From the NCBI GenBank assembly GCA_964570325.1, contig CAZMXS010000006.1:1-64000 (forward strand): DNA of 64,000 bases, read 5' to 3'. The translations under genes were made by a program, and so were the position numbers. Of this stretch, positions 17,441-27,192 are shown piece by piece (the stretch's first letter is position 1; the number at the start of each line of letters is the position of its first letter). The notes under the pieces are model-generated. The model saw nothing but the letters and a program-made list of their open reading frames with translations. It made no database searches and was not told where the DNA came from. Source of the DNA: CAZMXS01 sp964570325. GTDB taxonomy: Bacteria; Verrucomicrobiota; Kiritimatiellia; CAIQIC01; CAZMXS01.

Positions 17441-18159
17441 GCGGCCAGGAACTCCTTGTTGCCCGCCGGGCCTTTCAGCGGCGACTCGCAGACATCCACC
17501 CATTCCAACGGCAACTCGCGCACGCCGAACTCCCGAATACCCGCCACCACCGCGTCATGGACCGCGGGATCGCGCACCACACCGCCCCGGCTGACTTGCG
17601 CGCGGCCGGCCTCGAACTGCGGCTTGATTAGCGTGACGAGCCATGCGCCGGTCGTCAGCAACGGTGTAACAGCGGGTAAAACCTTAGTCAAGGAGATGAA
17701 CGAGACATCCAGCGCCGCAAAAGCAGGGCGCTCGGGCACTTGCGCCGGATCAAGATAACGCGCGTTGACTTCCTCCAGCGCCACGACCCGCGGGTCGCCG
17801 CGTAGTCGCCCGTGCAACTGGCCGCGGCCGACATCAATGGCATACACCCGGGCCGCGCCATGCTGGAGCAGGCAATCGGTAAACCCGCCGGTCGAGGCGC
17901 CGATATCGAGACACACCAGGCCCCGGACATCAATCTGGAAATGGCGTAGCGCGGCCTCCAGTTTTTCGCCCCCGCGGCTGACGTAGCGCGCACCGCCGAT
18001 CACCTCGATCACCGCATCAGCCGCGCAGGGATGCCCCGGCTTGCCGGCCGGCTGGCTGTTGACGCGTACCTGACCGGCCAGGATCAGGCGTTGCGCCTTC
18101 TCGCGGCTTTCCGCCAGGCCGCGCGCCACCAGCATTTGATCCAATCGTGTCTGCGCCAT
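17425..18159 (-). CDS. tlyA: TlyA-family rRNA 2'-O-methyltransferase
   Basis: 244 residues. An N-terminal S4 RNA-binding domain (RLDQMLVARGLAESREKAQ, about 4-60) is followed by an FtsJ-like Rossmann methyltransferase. Its SAM motif is LDIGASTGGFTDCLLQHG (about 86-103), and PQFEAGR lies near residue 182. Homologues methylate ribosomal RNA; some are called haemolysins. The ATG at 18159 gives the family's usual N-terminus. It overlaps nadK and is probably co-transcribed with it. Confidence 0.92.
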   Translation of the reverse strand: MAQTRLDQMLVARGLAESREKAQRLILAGQVRVNSQPAGKPGHPCAADAVIEVIGGARYVSRGGEKLEAALRHFQIDVRGLVCLDIGASTGGFTDCLLQHGAARVYAIDVGRGQLHGRLRGDPRVVALEEVNARYLDPAQVPERPAFAALDVSFISLTKVLPAVTPLLTTGAWLVTLIKPQFEAGRAQVSRGGVVRDPAVHDAVVAGIREFGVRELPLEWVDVCESPLKGPAGNKEFLAAWRKK

Positions 18160-18185
18160 GGATGCAGCTTGGCCGAAACCGCGCC

Positions 18186-18548
18186 TCAAGGCAAAGGCAA
18201 AGCGGAGGGACAACCCCGCGGACACGAGGTGTCGGCATCGCCGCCGGCATTTTCCAGCGTCGCCTGTCCCGGCACCAGTTCGCGCTTGGGTTGCTCGACG
18301 GGCGGCCGCCGCATATCCGCAACGGCCGCCGGGGCGCAGCGCTCAACCTTGACCTCCCAGCAGGCCTGGCCACGGGGAGCGCCGCCACTGATGATGAACG
18401 CATTGTCCCGGACCTCCTACCGGACATACAGCTTAATCGGCGCGCCGACCGGTGTTAGCACTTTTCTGTGGATTCCGGTTCCAAATCCTAAAGCAACGCA
18501 CTGGTTTCGCTCCGTCGGAGCCTTCACAAAGCCATGTGATCGACTTTT
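18186..18548 (-). pseudogene. C-terminal remnant of a surface protein, with an in-frame TAG
   Basis: On the minus strand one frame reads TPVGAPIKLYVR, then TAG (18417-18419), then EVRDNAFIISGGAPRGQACW and a Pro-rich tail to the TGA at 18186-18188. The SGGAP...CWEV pattern resembles C-terminal domains of secreted proteins seen in related environmental genomes. The frame is closed upstream by TGA at 18549-18551 and has no good start. It lies just after the end of the secreted-protein operon and looks like the end of a lost gene. Confidence 0.5.
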
Positions 18549-18590
18549 TCAGTGGAATCTATTGCAAAGTCACGCACTTATGGCCTGGAA

Positions 18591-19898
18591 TTACGGATAG
18601 CTGAATTTCCAAGCAATGACGGCGTATGGCGCAACCTTTTCGTTGACACCATTGGCATAATAATCGCTGGTCAGCCCTGCGGCCCAGTTGAGGAACGGAA
18701 AATAAAATGAAGTACAGGCGCAGGGTGCATAGCAACCGTCAATCAGGACCGGTTTCCATGTGTTGGCGTCATATTCCGCATATGGCTGAAGGACGTTGTT
18801 GCCGCCAAGATAATCCGTAACAATGCACTCCGCGGTGGGATACGGTGGAAAACTTGACGTTTGCGCCGCCGTGTTCCCGAACGAACTTGCGGATACCGCG
18901 CCGTTACTCCCGGCATCCTTTGTCCCAGTACACCATTTGTTGAACCGCGCGCGGTTGCCGGGGATGAACCCGCCATCCCCATAATGGCGGAAGGTCGTGC
19001 CAATCCAAGTGAAATAATCGACGCTACCCCCCAGCAACGGGGTAAGGTTCATCACCTGTTGATGAGCGTAAACCGTGTAGTATTCGCGGTATGAATTGTT
19101 CGAACCATAGTAGACCCAGTTACTGCAGTAATTTGGATACACCCAAACAGCGGACCGGGCCTTGGTGTATGGCCACTGGCCATATACATTCTGATTCGTT
19201 TGGAGTGATTCCCACTCGCCTTCCGAGTTCTCCCATTCTTTATAAGTGAGCTTCACTCCATCCGCCCACGTGCCGTCATGCACAGTTTTCGCCAAACCGG
19301 AAATACAACCGCGCAAGGCATCCCAATCGGTCGCCGATATCGTGGCGTTGGCCCACGGCGTCACATCCAGAAACGAACCGGGCAGGGCCAATGCCGACAG
19401 AAATGCGGCTTTGTTGGCGATAGGCCGCCACCAGCGATAAACTTGGATGTAACTCGGCGGTCCGCCACCCTGAAACCCCGACAGACACGTGTAGCTGGTA
19501 TTATGCCATTCCTCCGGGTCCACTCCCGGCATGACATATTTCGGCAACAGGTTCTTGATATCGTTCTTCACCGCCTCCACATCCCGGCACCCGGCCATCG
19601 GCGGCGTCATGTTCGCCGCCCATGCCCGCTCGGTCAGCGCCTTGTGTGCCCAGAGCATATTGTTGAGTGCCACCTGTGCTCCATTCGCCGTCGGCCGCTC
19701 GGGCAAAGAAGTGGAAAAGCCGGTCGCGGCAACGAAGAAAGCGGCCAGCGCGGCGGTGAAAATGCGGGCGACGCTCAAACTGAGCCATCTTGCGCACATC
19801 TCTTGTCCGGTCATGCCGGTTTGTCTTGCTCTTGCCATTCTCGCACCAGAAGCCATATTGCGGTTCATTTCAATTCGGGCGATGGGCTTATGCAGCAT
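18591..19898 (-). CDS. Secreted Cys- and aromatic-rich protein of unknown function
   Basis: Up to 435 residues; the family is not recognised. Several Met codons in the first 30 residues could be the start. A hydrophobic signal-like segment (about 42-61) follows. The mature part is rich in Trp, Tyr and Asn and contains several Cys (TAECIVTDY, DGCYAPCAC), consistent with a disulfide-bonded extracellular protein. The start lies 4 bases after the stop of the preceding gene, so it belongs to the same operon. Base composition is visibly more AT-rich than the flanking housekeeping genes. Confidence 0.6.
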   Translation of the reverse strand: MLHKPIARIEMNRNMASGARMARARQTGMTGQEMCARWLSLSVARIFTAALAAFFVAATGFSTSLPERPTANGAQVALNNMLWAHKALTERAWAANMTPPMAGCRDVEAVKNDIKNLLPKYVMPGVDPEEWHNTSYTCLSGFQGGGPPSYIQVYRWWRPIANKAAFLSALALPGSFLDVTPWANATISATDWDALRGCISGLAKTVHDGTWADGVKLTYKEWENSEGEWESLQTNQNVYGQWPYTKARSAVWVYPNYCSNWVYYGSNNSYREYYTVYAHQQVMNLTPLLGGSVDYFTWIGTTFRHYGDGGFIPGNRARFNKWCTGTKDAGSNGAVSASSFGNTAAQTSSFPPYPTAECIVTDYLGGNNVLQPYAEYDANTWKPVLIDGCYAPCACTSFYFPFLNWAAGLTSDYYANGVNEKVAPYAVIAWKFSYP

Positions 19899-19902
19899 CG
19901 CA

Positions 19903-20730
19903 TTAGTTAGATTGTCGGATGTCGGGCATCGTCTCTGTTAACTCTTGTTCAGGCGCGACCGGCAAGTCGGCAAAGGTCTTTAAGGCCGTCCGAGCACAGT
20001 CCTGCACCTCCGACGATTCGGCTGCGTCCTGGGATAACGCGGTAAGCGTCGGTGTGATATTCGCGATCTCATCGCGAAGCGACTTCAACGATTTTCGTGT
20101 ATCGGGATCGAGCCGGACTTCGCCCTGGCGGACAAGGTTGTCGAGATTCCACCATTTCTGTTTGTCGCTCCTCAACGGTTTCACGTTCTTGTCGGCGGTA
20201 ATAATGTCGCGGTGCTCCTCGGCAATCGCCAATGAAAGTTCCCGGCAGGTCAAGGCTCTCAACCGCACGGGGGAATTCTTGCCTGATAACACTGCAAATA
20301 ACTGTTGCTTACATTGCTTGCGCTGCCCCTCCGTCATCTGTTTCCAATACTTTTGACGCAAAAGCCGCAATACGGTTTCCCGGAACAGTTGCCCTTCCTT
20401 CTCCGAAGCAATACAGTCCAGAAGCCGATTCAAATCGTCATTAGCGAGCCCCCCTTTTTCATCTTCATAAAACGCCAAGGCAAGACCTACAGGAAGGACT
20501 CCCTCTTCCCATTTTTCCTGCGGCACGCGAATCTTGGCTTTTTCGCAACACTCGCGGGCCGCTTGAAGCATCTGCGGTCGAGTGAGCGTCTTGAGATATG
20601 CCTCAAGTTGAGGATTGCCTTGGGGCGTGCCGTACCGAGAAAGTTCCTCGATTCTCGTCCAGACGTTGGTCTCGCCATAGAGCATGGCCGGGACAAGGAG
20701 ACCGCAGGCAAGAAGCAAGTGAATTCTCAT
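19903..20730 (-). CDS. Exported helical-repeat-like protein
   Basis: 275 residues. A short signal peptide (MRIHLLLACGLLVPAMLYGE) is followed by alternating amphipathic helices with repeated leucines, such as DDLNRLLDCIASEKEGQLF and SPVRLRALTCRELSLAIAEE. These suggest HEAT-like or similar alpha-alpha repeats. No catalytic motif is seen. The ATG starts one base after the stop of the upstream gene, and the next gene starts 4 bases after its end, so all are probably co-translated. The family is not recognised. Confidence 0.6.
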   Translation of the reverse strand: MRIHLLLACGLLVPAMLYGETNVWTRIEELSRYGTPQGNPQLEAYLKTLTRPQMLQAARECCEKAKIRVPQEKWEEGVLPVGLALAFYEDEKGGLANDDLNRLLDCIASEKEGQLFRETVLRLLRQKYWKQMTEGQRKQCKQQLFAVLSGKNSPVRLRALTCRELSLAIAEEHRDIITADKNVKPLRSDKQKWWNLDNLVRQGEVRLDPDTRKSLKSLRDEIANITPTLTALSQDAAESSEVQDCARTALKTFADLPVAPEQELTETMPDIRQSN

Positions 20731-20731
20731 T

Positions 20732-23128
20732 TCAATTCCCTCCCGTGCTGCCGACCGGCTGGCAAAGGTTCTGTTCTTCGAACTGGGTGTCCGCTTCTAC
20801 CGGAACAACGTTGCCGCACTGGGTTGCAGGCATGAAAGTACCCGCCCAGCTAACAAGGTCGAAGTCATTGTGTTCTTCAAGATTGTCCGGCACGTTATTG
20901 GCTCCGACAGACCATGTGCCTAAAACGGCATTGTAAGCCCAAGTGTCAGCCTGATCATGGATGGGATAATGAACACTATGATTGTCATCGTCTCTCTCCA
21001 TCCCCCACACTTCCACCCCGTTAATCTCATAACATACTTCAACCAACCCATCACAACGTAACCCAGTTATGGTATCTAGATGACCATTCCAATCTGTCGG
21101 CTCTACAGCATTGATCCCAGGATTGGGAATGGGGGCGTTGGCCACCAATGCACGGGCAACGCGAATAATCTGGAGCCGCTGGGCATATGTTATCGAGGAA
21201 TTTCTGAAGCAACCATAGGCTGGATATTCTGACTGTTGCGTTATGTTAGTAAGATTCTCGTTGTCCGTGGGTCCTCCCATTTGGATGAGGATGAAATTTG
21301 CATCATTGGTTAGTTCAACTTTTGTGCAAGTTCCCGCATATTGCCACACCAAGGCCGAATGCCCTCTGCTGTTCTGTCCGATACCCCAGATATCAAGCAT
21401 GTTGTCGCGAACGACCGCATTGGCGAGATTGATCATAACAACCGTGGCCTTACAGTCATCCTTGCAGATTTCGGTTCCGCCGCTCTCCTTGTAGCGCAAG
21501 GTGAACGTAACCCCGCGCTCGACCGTTCCGACATTTGTTCCCTCGATCCAATAGCCGTCATTCATGAAGTTTTGGAAGTCGGTCTTCTCCATCGAGTTGG
21601 CGAGATTCCATGCCTTCTTATTCGAGGTTAACGTGATCTGAGTTCCCTTGGTGCTTTGTGTCCAGAGCTTGATTCTGCCCGCATCTACACCAGACACTTC
21701 CAACTCAATGGTGCCGGTGTCCAAGAGCGGTTGAATGATGGGCTGCAGCTTGGCGAGATTGTCTTCGCTGGCAACGGAGTTCTCGGTCAAGTCCGGCACA
21801 GGCAACGCCGACCATGTCCCGTCGTTGTTCATCACCCCATCGGCATCGTCATCGTCCCAGTTGACCAGCAGATAAGCGCCAATGCTTTCTTCATCGGCAT
21901 CCCCAACCGGGCCTCCCTGACTTCCGGTGTCCTGTCCGTTGTCCAGATCACTGCCACCGTTGCAAATATCCAAGTCTACTCGAATCACCCACCCCGCCGC
22001 CTTCTCAAGGCAGACCCACTCGGTCGCCAACCCCGCATAGTTCGTCGTGAACTCCAGCGTAATCCCGGCCGAAGCCGTCGGCCCGATGCCCTCCACATAC
22101 AAGGTGGTGCCGATCTTCGAAGGCGCGAAGCCCAGATCCACCGTACGGTATGTCCCGGCCGCGACGAAGTCGCCACCGTTGGCGACCGCCGCGCCCCGGC
22201 GTTACATCCGGGCAGGCTTGGTCCAGAGCCGGAGATTGCCGGAGGCCGGGGTGTAAACGTAATTGCTGCCGTTCCATGTGCGCGAGACCGACAGCGGTGC
22301 AGAGGCGCTGTATGTCACCCGAATGAACGTGCCGGTCACATTCACATAGGTCGGCAGGCTGATCTCCTACGGCACAAACGCATCGCCGAGGGTCTCGTCG
22401 TCCGGGTTGACGGACAACCCGTCCCAGTTGAAACCGTCGGCGTAGTCGGGGATGCCGTCACCGTCATCGTCGTTGTCGTTCGGCTGCATCGTCATCGGCA
22501 TCGTCAGCTTGAAATACGCGTCGAAATCTGCCCTGAAAACGGCATCCGTCCAAGCATTCATTCCAGGGAAATTGGTGTCCAGCGCCGGCCCGACATCCTC
22601 AACATAGGCCTGGGGACAGAAATCGCCGATACTCCCGACCAGCACGCGCGCAATCTCGCAGGTGGCCCCGGACTCGCTGAAGCACACGTCCGAGGTTGAG
22701 GTGTAAAACTGGATCTGGTTCTCCAGCGTCCAGAGATAGGCCCCCCAATCCCCATTGGTCGTCAGCGCGCCTTTGCACCAACCGGCGTTGTCATAGACCA
22801 CCCCGACATGGTTGCTGAACCGCCCGCCGGATAACGCCTGTTCCCAGGCCGCGAGCGGATTGGTCATGCCCACGACCAGAACCTCGCGCTCGACGGCCAC
22901 CTGATAATTCGTTTGGATCGGAAACGGCCCGACGATGCCGGTTATTTCCCGCGCGGCCTGCATCACCTTGTATACCGTCGAAAAATCAAGGTTGGTGAAG
23001 ATCACCGACTCAAACCGGCGGTTGAAGTGATAACGGTTGGTTTCGGCGGCCCAAGCTGGGCCAGCGAGCAACCCGCCGGCGGCGAGCGCGATACAAGCCA
23101 ACTGGATTGGGCGGCGGGGCAGGCTCAT
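20732..23128 (-). pseudogene. Large secreted TSP3-type protein interrupted by TAG and TAA in one frame
   Basis: A single frame of 799 codons runs from the ATG at 23128 (overlapping the previous TGA) to the TGA at 20732. TAG at 22367-22369 and TAA at 22202-22204 break it. Coding sense continues between and beyond the stops: EISLPTYVNVTGTFIRVTY, then LRLWTKPARM, TAA, RRGAAVANGGDFVAAGTY, then LYVEGIGPTASAG. The N-terminus has a signal peptide ending near AWAAE. Asp-rich calcium repeats are present (NDNDDDGDGIPDYADGFN near residue 230, DDDDADGVMNNDGTW later). As it stands, only truncated products are expected. Sequence error or decay cannot be told apart here. Confidence 0.7.
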
Positions 23129-24417
23129 GGGCCGATTTGCTTGTAAAAGATGCCCGAGAGGCCTTCCATGGCCTGTTTCATATCCTGCAGGTCCGCCGGG
23201 GAGCCGGGGGCATTGGTAAAGACCAGTGGATCGCGTTTGACGGCCGACCACCAGGAAATGATCTGCAGCCGTGTCTCTTTCAGCACCGACGCGCCATCCC
23301 GCGGGTCGTGCGGATCCGCGCCGATGCGATATTCCTCGCTGTTGGCCAGGAGATCGTTGTCGGCGTCGGCCGTTCCATCGGCGCCGGACCTTGGGTCAAA
23401 GCCGTTGGCAAGTTCCCAGCCGTCCGGCATCCCGTCGCCATCCGAATCCGGCTCCGCCGGATTTGTATGGTGGATCAGCCTTTCGCGCGCATCCGTCAGG
23501 CCGTCCTGGTCCGAATCGATATCCGCGTTGGCGACCACATAGTAGCGGGTCTCCACCCCGGGCGTTGCGGGATCGGACCATACCAGCGCGTTGGTCCCAA
23601 CGGTGGGCAGATTGGTTGCCAACAGGACCCACTCGTCCGCAACCAGGCTGGCACAGGCCATGATTTCCAACCGATTCGTAAATCCGAGGGGATAACCGAC
23701 AACCAAGGTCACATTGGTCGCATTGGCCTGGATGGCATCCACCACCAGATTGCTCTCCGCCGCGGCTGACCGCATCGCCATCAGCCTACCACCCGATTCC
23801 AGCCCCATGACCGTCGCCGTCGCCTGCGCGGCGCGCGCGGCCTCATCTGACACAATCGTTACGCTCCAAACCACCCGCCGCCGGCTTAATTCGCGGTCGA
23901 AATATGCGGCATCATCTTCCGTTGCATCAGGTTGCGACCATGAAGGCGCACGAAATACGATCAGTTCCTTGTAGGGTTCGCGTTCTGTTTCGGGCACCTG
24001 CAATACCACCACTTCCTGCCGCACTGCGTCCTCATAAATCACCAGTCGGGCGCCATCCTTGAGCTGCCGGGCGATGGTGCTGGAGCGCGCGATCGGATAA
24101 GGCCCACCATCGAAGTGCCAGTACCAATCGGAGCTCTGTTGAGCGATTGCCAGGAAATCGCGGGTGTTGGCTGACGCCAACTCCTCCAACAAAAGGGGCG
24201 GCAGGAGCGGGGCCGCCTCGGCGCGGAACTGAAGGTACTGCTGAATCAGTTGCTGCCAGTCGCGTTCGACCGATCGATCAACCGGCGCGCTGGCGCGGCG
24301 CGATTCCGCCAGGGCCAACCAGCACATACCAGCGAGAATCGCCAGGCAGAGCACCGTCAGCAGACGCCGATCAGTTTTTCCTGTCGCTCGAGTCGCCTGC
24401 CATTCACCCCGGATCAA
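23125..24417 (-). CDS. Exported protein with C-terminal TSP3 calcium repeats
   Basis: 430 residues, starting at TTG (24417). One hydrophobic helix near residues 20-38 acts as signal or anchor. The middle part is mixed alpha/beta without a recognised family. Two Asp-rich TSP3 repeats (DIDSDQDGLTDARE and EPDSDGDGMPDGWE, about 303-345) are followed by ADADNDLLANSEEYRIG, typical of extracellular calcium-stabilised stalks. Its stop overlaps the start of the next gene. It is the first gene of a minus-strand operon of secreted proteins. Confidence 0.65.
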   Translation of the reverse strand: MIRGEWQATRATGKTDRRLLTVLCLAILAGMCWLALAESRRASAPVDRSVERDWQQLIQQYLQFRAEAAPLLPPLLLEELASANTRDFLAIAQQSSDWYWHFDGGPYPIARSSTIARQLKDGARLVIYEDAVRQEVVVLQVPETEREPYKELIVFRAPSWSQPDATEDDAAYFDRELSRRRVVWSVTIVSDEAARAAQATATVMGLESGGRLMAMRSAAAESNLVVDAIQANATNVTLVVGYPLGFTNRLEIMACASLVADEWVLLATNLPTVGTNALVWSDPATPGVETRYYVVANADIDSDQDGLTDARERLIHHTNPAEPDSDGDGMPDGWELANGFDPRSGADGTADADNDLLANSEEYRIGADPHDPRDGASVLKETRLQIISWWSAVKRDPLVFTNAPGSPADLQDMKQAMEGLSGIFYKQIGP

Positions 24418-24756
24418 GACGGCCCATCCGTACCCGTATTAAAAACGACTGGACCGTAGCAGGTGTTTTTTTTGTCCAGCGGTTTCTGAACGAGATTCAG
24501 AAGACTCATTTTCAAAAAAGCGAAGAGGATTGAGAGTCCGGTCGGAAAGGCGAGAAGAGGCAGCAGCAGGACCACTTAGGGCATCACCCGCTTCACCCCA
24601 CCGTCGGAGGCGTCCCCCTTGACTCCGCGATGTTCTGTGCGGCGGGTGCTGCCCGCGTGGTATACCGAGAAGCAGCACGAGTGTTTTGCCTTTCTATACC
24701 CCACGCCGCTTCACAGGATTCGACCACGCCGGTGCGCGTGTGTTCAATCTTGCGCA
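24418..24756 (-). other. Intergenic region, no gene recognised, hairpin-rich
   Basis: No convincing ORF is found between the secreted-protein operon and xseB. A perfect 7-bp inverted repeat pairs 24646-24652 (GTGCTGC) with 24672-24678 (GCAGCAC). A competing short hairpin GCGGG-TGCTG-CCCGC overlaps it, and the palindrome GGTATACC lies in its loop. These suggest a structured RNA or regulatory segment. I tested it by eye against SRP RNA, tmRNA and RNase P consensus and could not match it. Confidence 0.3.
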
Positions 24757-25044
24757 TCAAAAAGGCGCGCCGGCCGCGCTTTCATCCCCGCCTGTCGGCG
24801 TCGTCGCCTGTGGATCGAACGGCTGGGCAACAGTCGTCCCGCCCTTCTGGAGCAGGATTTCGACCTTCTTTTCCACCTCGTCCAGCTTCTGGCCGCAATA
24901 TTTGACCAGCGCCGAGCCCTCCTCAAAATGGCTCACCAGCTTGTCCAGGCTCAACGCGCCGCTTTCCATCTCCGCGACAATGACCTCCAGGCGCGCCAGC
25001 GCCTGCTCGAAATTCAGTTTTTTTTCAGCCGCTTTTTCCGCCAT
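24757..25044 (-). CDS. xseB: Exodeoxyribonuclease VII small subunit
   Basis: 95 residues. The core FEQALARLEVIVAEMESGALSLDKLVSHFEEG is the canonical XseB helical hairpin, followed by a Pro/Thr-rich tail. It forms ExoVII with XseA, degrading single-stranded DNA in the cytosol. Its start lies 20 bases inside the xseA end. The stop codon sits directly behind the palindrome GGCGCGCC and a short T-run. Confidence 0.92.
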   Translation of the reverse strand: MAEKAAEKKLNFEQALARLEVIVAEMESGALSLDKLVSHFEEGSALVKYCGQKLDEVEKKVEILLQKGGTTVAQPFDPQATTPTGGDESAAGAPF

Positions 25045-26410
25045 GACTTTCTCCTTTGAATACTTCCGTGATCGTGGAACGAAGCTTGCCGCGCGCCAAT
25101 TGGGTCACCAGCTCGCTCCCCGCAACCGTCTCGGCGGCGTCGCGCAGCGGACGACCGTCCGCGCCGCGGGTAATGCTGTAACCGCGCTCCAGCACCGCTT
25201 GCGGTCCAAGCGCGCGCAACTGGGCGGCGAGCCGCTGCACCTGCGCCCGCGCGCCATCGCGCCGGGCCGCCAGTGCATGCTTCAACCGTACCGCCAACGT
25301 CTCCAATCGCTGCCGGCCGCGCCGCGTCCCATTGCGCGCTTCATGGCTCAACCGCAGGCTGCCGGCATCGAGCGCCTGCCAGCGGCGCTGAATCGCGCCC
25401 GTCGCCGCGTGCGCCAGCCGCAAGCGCAATCCCGCCAACTGCTGCGCATAGCGCCGCACCAGGTTGGCCGGCTCGCGGAACACATAACTGCCCGCCGCGC
25501 GAGTGAAGCGGTTCCGTAATTCCAGCGCGCGCTGGCGCAGCGCCCGGGCCAGCCGCCCGGACCACTGGTCTACCAACCGCGCCAGTTCCGCTTTCGGGCG
25601 CACCACCAGCTCGGCGGCGGCCGAAGGCGTGGGCGCGCGCAGGTCGGCGGCAAAATCACTGATCGTGAAATCAATCTCGTGCCCGACCGCCGAGATCACC
25701 GGCACGGCCGAGCGCGCGATCGCGCGCGCGACGATTTCCTCATTGAAACACCACAGATCTTCCAGACTGCCGCCGCCGCGGCCGACAATCATCACGTCCA
25801 ACCCGCCGCGCGCGTTCAAGGCATCAATTGCCGCGGCGATTTCCTCCGCCGCGCCCGCGCCCTGGACCCGCGCCGGCGCGATCACGATGTGCAGATTCGG
25901 GAACCGCCGATCCAGGATGTTAAGAATATCCCGCAACGCCGCGCCGGTCGGAGAGGTGACGATGCCGATATGCTGCGGCAGCGCGGGCAACGGCCGCTTG
26001 CGGGCGGGATCGAACAGCCCTTCGGCAGCCAGCTTGCGCTTGAGCGCCTCAAAAGCCGCCTGCAGGTCGCCGCGGCCGGCGGCCTCCGCCCGATGCACCA
26101 ATATCTGATAATCCCCGCCTTTTTCGTAAACCGTGATTTGTCCATACACCAGGAGTTTGAGGCCGTCCTGGATTGCCACCTTCATGCCCGCCTGGCGCTG
26201 CCGGAAAAGGACGGCCCGAATTTGCGCGGCCTCGTCCTTCAGCGTGAAATAGAAATGGCCCGAGCCCGGCGCGCGGAAATTGGAAACCTCTCCCTCAATC
26301 CAGACCATTCCGAACTCGCCCTCCAAGGCGGCCTTGATCTTCCGGGTGATCTCGGCCACCCGATAGACATGGCGCGGAGGTGGCGCGGCGGCGACGCGGT
26401 CGGCGCTCAT
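25025..26410 (-). CDS. xseA: Exodeoxyribonuclease VII large subunit
   Basis: 461 residues from the ATG at 26410, which overlaps the ymdB stop (ATGA). An N-terminal OB fold (WIEGEVSNFRAPGSGHFYF, about 34-52) binds DNA. The nuclease domain shows GIVTSPTGAALRDIL, VGRGGGSLEDLWCFN and VGHEIDFTISDFAADLRAPTP. A long coiled coil and the C-terminal LERGYSI block complete the family pattern. Its partner XseB follows. Confidence 0.93.
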   Translation of the reverse strand: MSADRVAAAPPPRHVYRVAEITRKIKAALEGEFGMVWIEGEVSNFRAPGSGHFYFTLKDEAAQIRAVLFRQRQAGMKVAIQDGLKLLVYGQITVYEKGGDYQILVHRAEAAGRGDLQAAFEALKRKLAAEGLFDPARKRPLPALPQHIGIVTSPTGAALRDILNILDRRFPNLHIVIAPARVQGAGAAEEIAAAIDALNARGGLDVMIVGRGGGSLEDLWCFNEEIVARAIARSAVPVISAVGHEIDFTISDFAADLRAPTPSAAAELVVRPKAELARLVDQWSGRLARALRQRALELRNRFTRAAGSYVFREPANLVRRYAQQLAGLRLRLAHAATGAIQRRWQALDAGSLRLSHEARNGTRRGRQRLETLAVRLKHALAARRDGARAQVQRLAAQLRALGPQAVLERGYSITRGADGRPLRDAAETVAGSELVTQLARGKLRSTITEVFKGESHGGKSG

Positions 26411-27192
26411 GGCTTGACGACGGCCTCCTGGATGCGCTTGATATCCTTGGCCCGGCCGGTCTGCGCATCCACCGTAATCAGCACCCCGTCCAACCGGACA
26501 TCCGCGGTGGCGATCTCGAACTTGGACGGCATGCCGGTCGTGAACTTGGCGAGCACCGGCGCGATCTCGCGGCCGATCACCGATTCCCGCGGCCCGGTCA
26601 TGCCGATCTCGGTCAGGTATGCCGTGCCCTTGGGCAGAATGCATTCGTCCGCCGTCTGTACGTGGGTGTGCGTGCCCGCCACGGCAGTGACCCGGCCGTC
26701 CAGGAAACGTCCCAGCGCAACCTTCTCGGAGGTGGCCTCGGCATGAAATTCCACAAAAATCATCCGCCCCAGCTCGGCGCCCCGGGCCAGGATGGCCTCG
26801 GCCGCGCGGAACGGACAGTCATTGGGCGGCATGAACGTGCGGCCGACAAGGTCAATGACCGTCAACGGCCCCGCCGCCGTCCGAACCGTGATGAAGCCCT
26901 TGCCCGGACAACCCGGCGGGAAATTGGCCGGGCGGAGAATGCGCGGTTCGCGGTCGAGATAGTTGATAATCTCTTTCTGATCCCAGACATGGTCGCCGGT
27001 GGTGATCACGTCGGCCCCCGCGTCGAAAATTTCCCCGGCCAGGGCCGGGGTCAACCCGCGGCCGCCAGCCGCGTTCTCAGCGTTGGCGATAATAAAATCC
27101 GCCTGCCCCTTGCTTTTCATCTGGCCCGCGATGCGCGCAAACGCGAGGCGCCCGGGCGAACCGACAATGTCACCCACCATCAGTATTTTCAT
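26407..27192 (-). CDS. ymdB: YmdB-type calcineurin-like phosphodiesterase
   Basis: 261 residues. The family hydrolyses 2',3'- and 3',5'-cyclic nucleotides; in Bacillus it sits next to rny, as here. Metal-binding motifs are MVGDIVGSPGR (5-15), NAENAAGG (about 37-44), TTGDHVWD, EFHAEATSEK and GTHTHVQTAD. The gene lies directly downstream of rny on the same strand, about 147 bases away, with a heptamer tract immediately in front of its start. Role in stress signalling is inferred from the family. Confidence 0.9.
   Translation of the reverse strand: MKILMVGDIVGSPGRLAFARIAGQMKSKGQADFIIANAENAAGGRGLTPALAGEIFDAGADVITTGDHVWDQKEIINYLDREPRILRPANFPPGCPGKGFITVRTAAGPLTVIDLVGRTFMPPNDCPFRAAEAILARGAELGRMIFVEFHAEATSEKVALGRFLDGRVTAVAGTHTHVQTADECILPKGTAYLTEIGMTGPRESVIGREIAPVLAKFTTGMPSKFEIATADVRLDGVLITVDAQTGRAKDIKRIQEAVVKP

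Noticed and set aside
24718..24740. GGATTCGAC-like motif resembling the 5' end of tmRNA
   Set aside because: No matching acceptor stem, tag reading frame or tRNA-like 3' end was found nearby.
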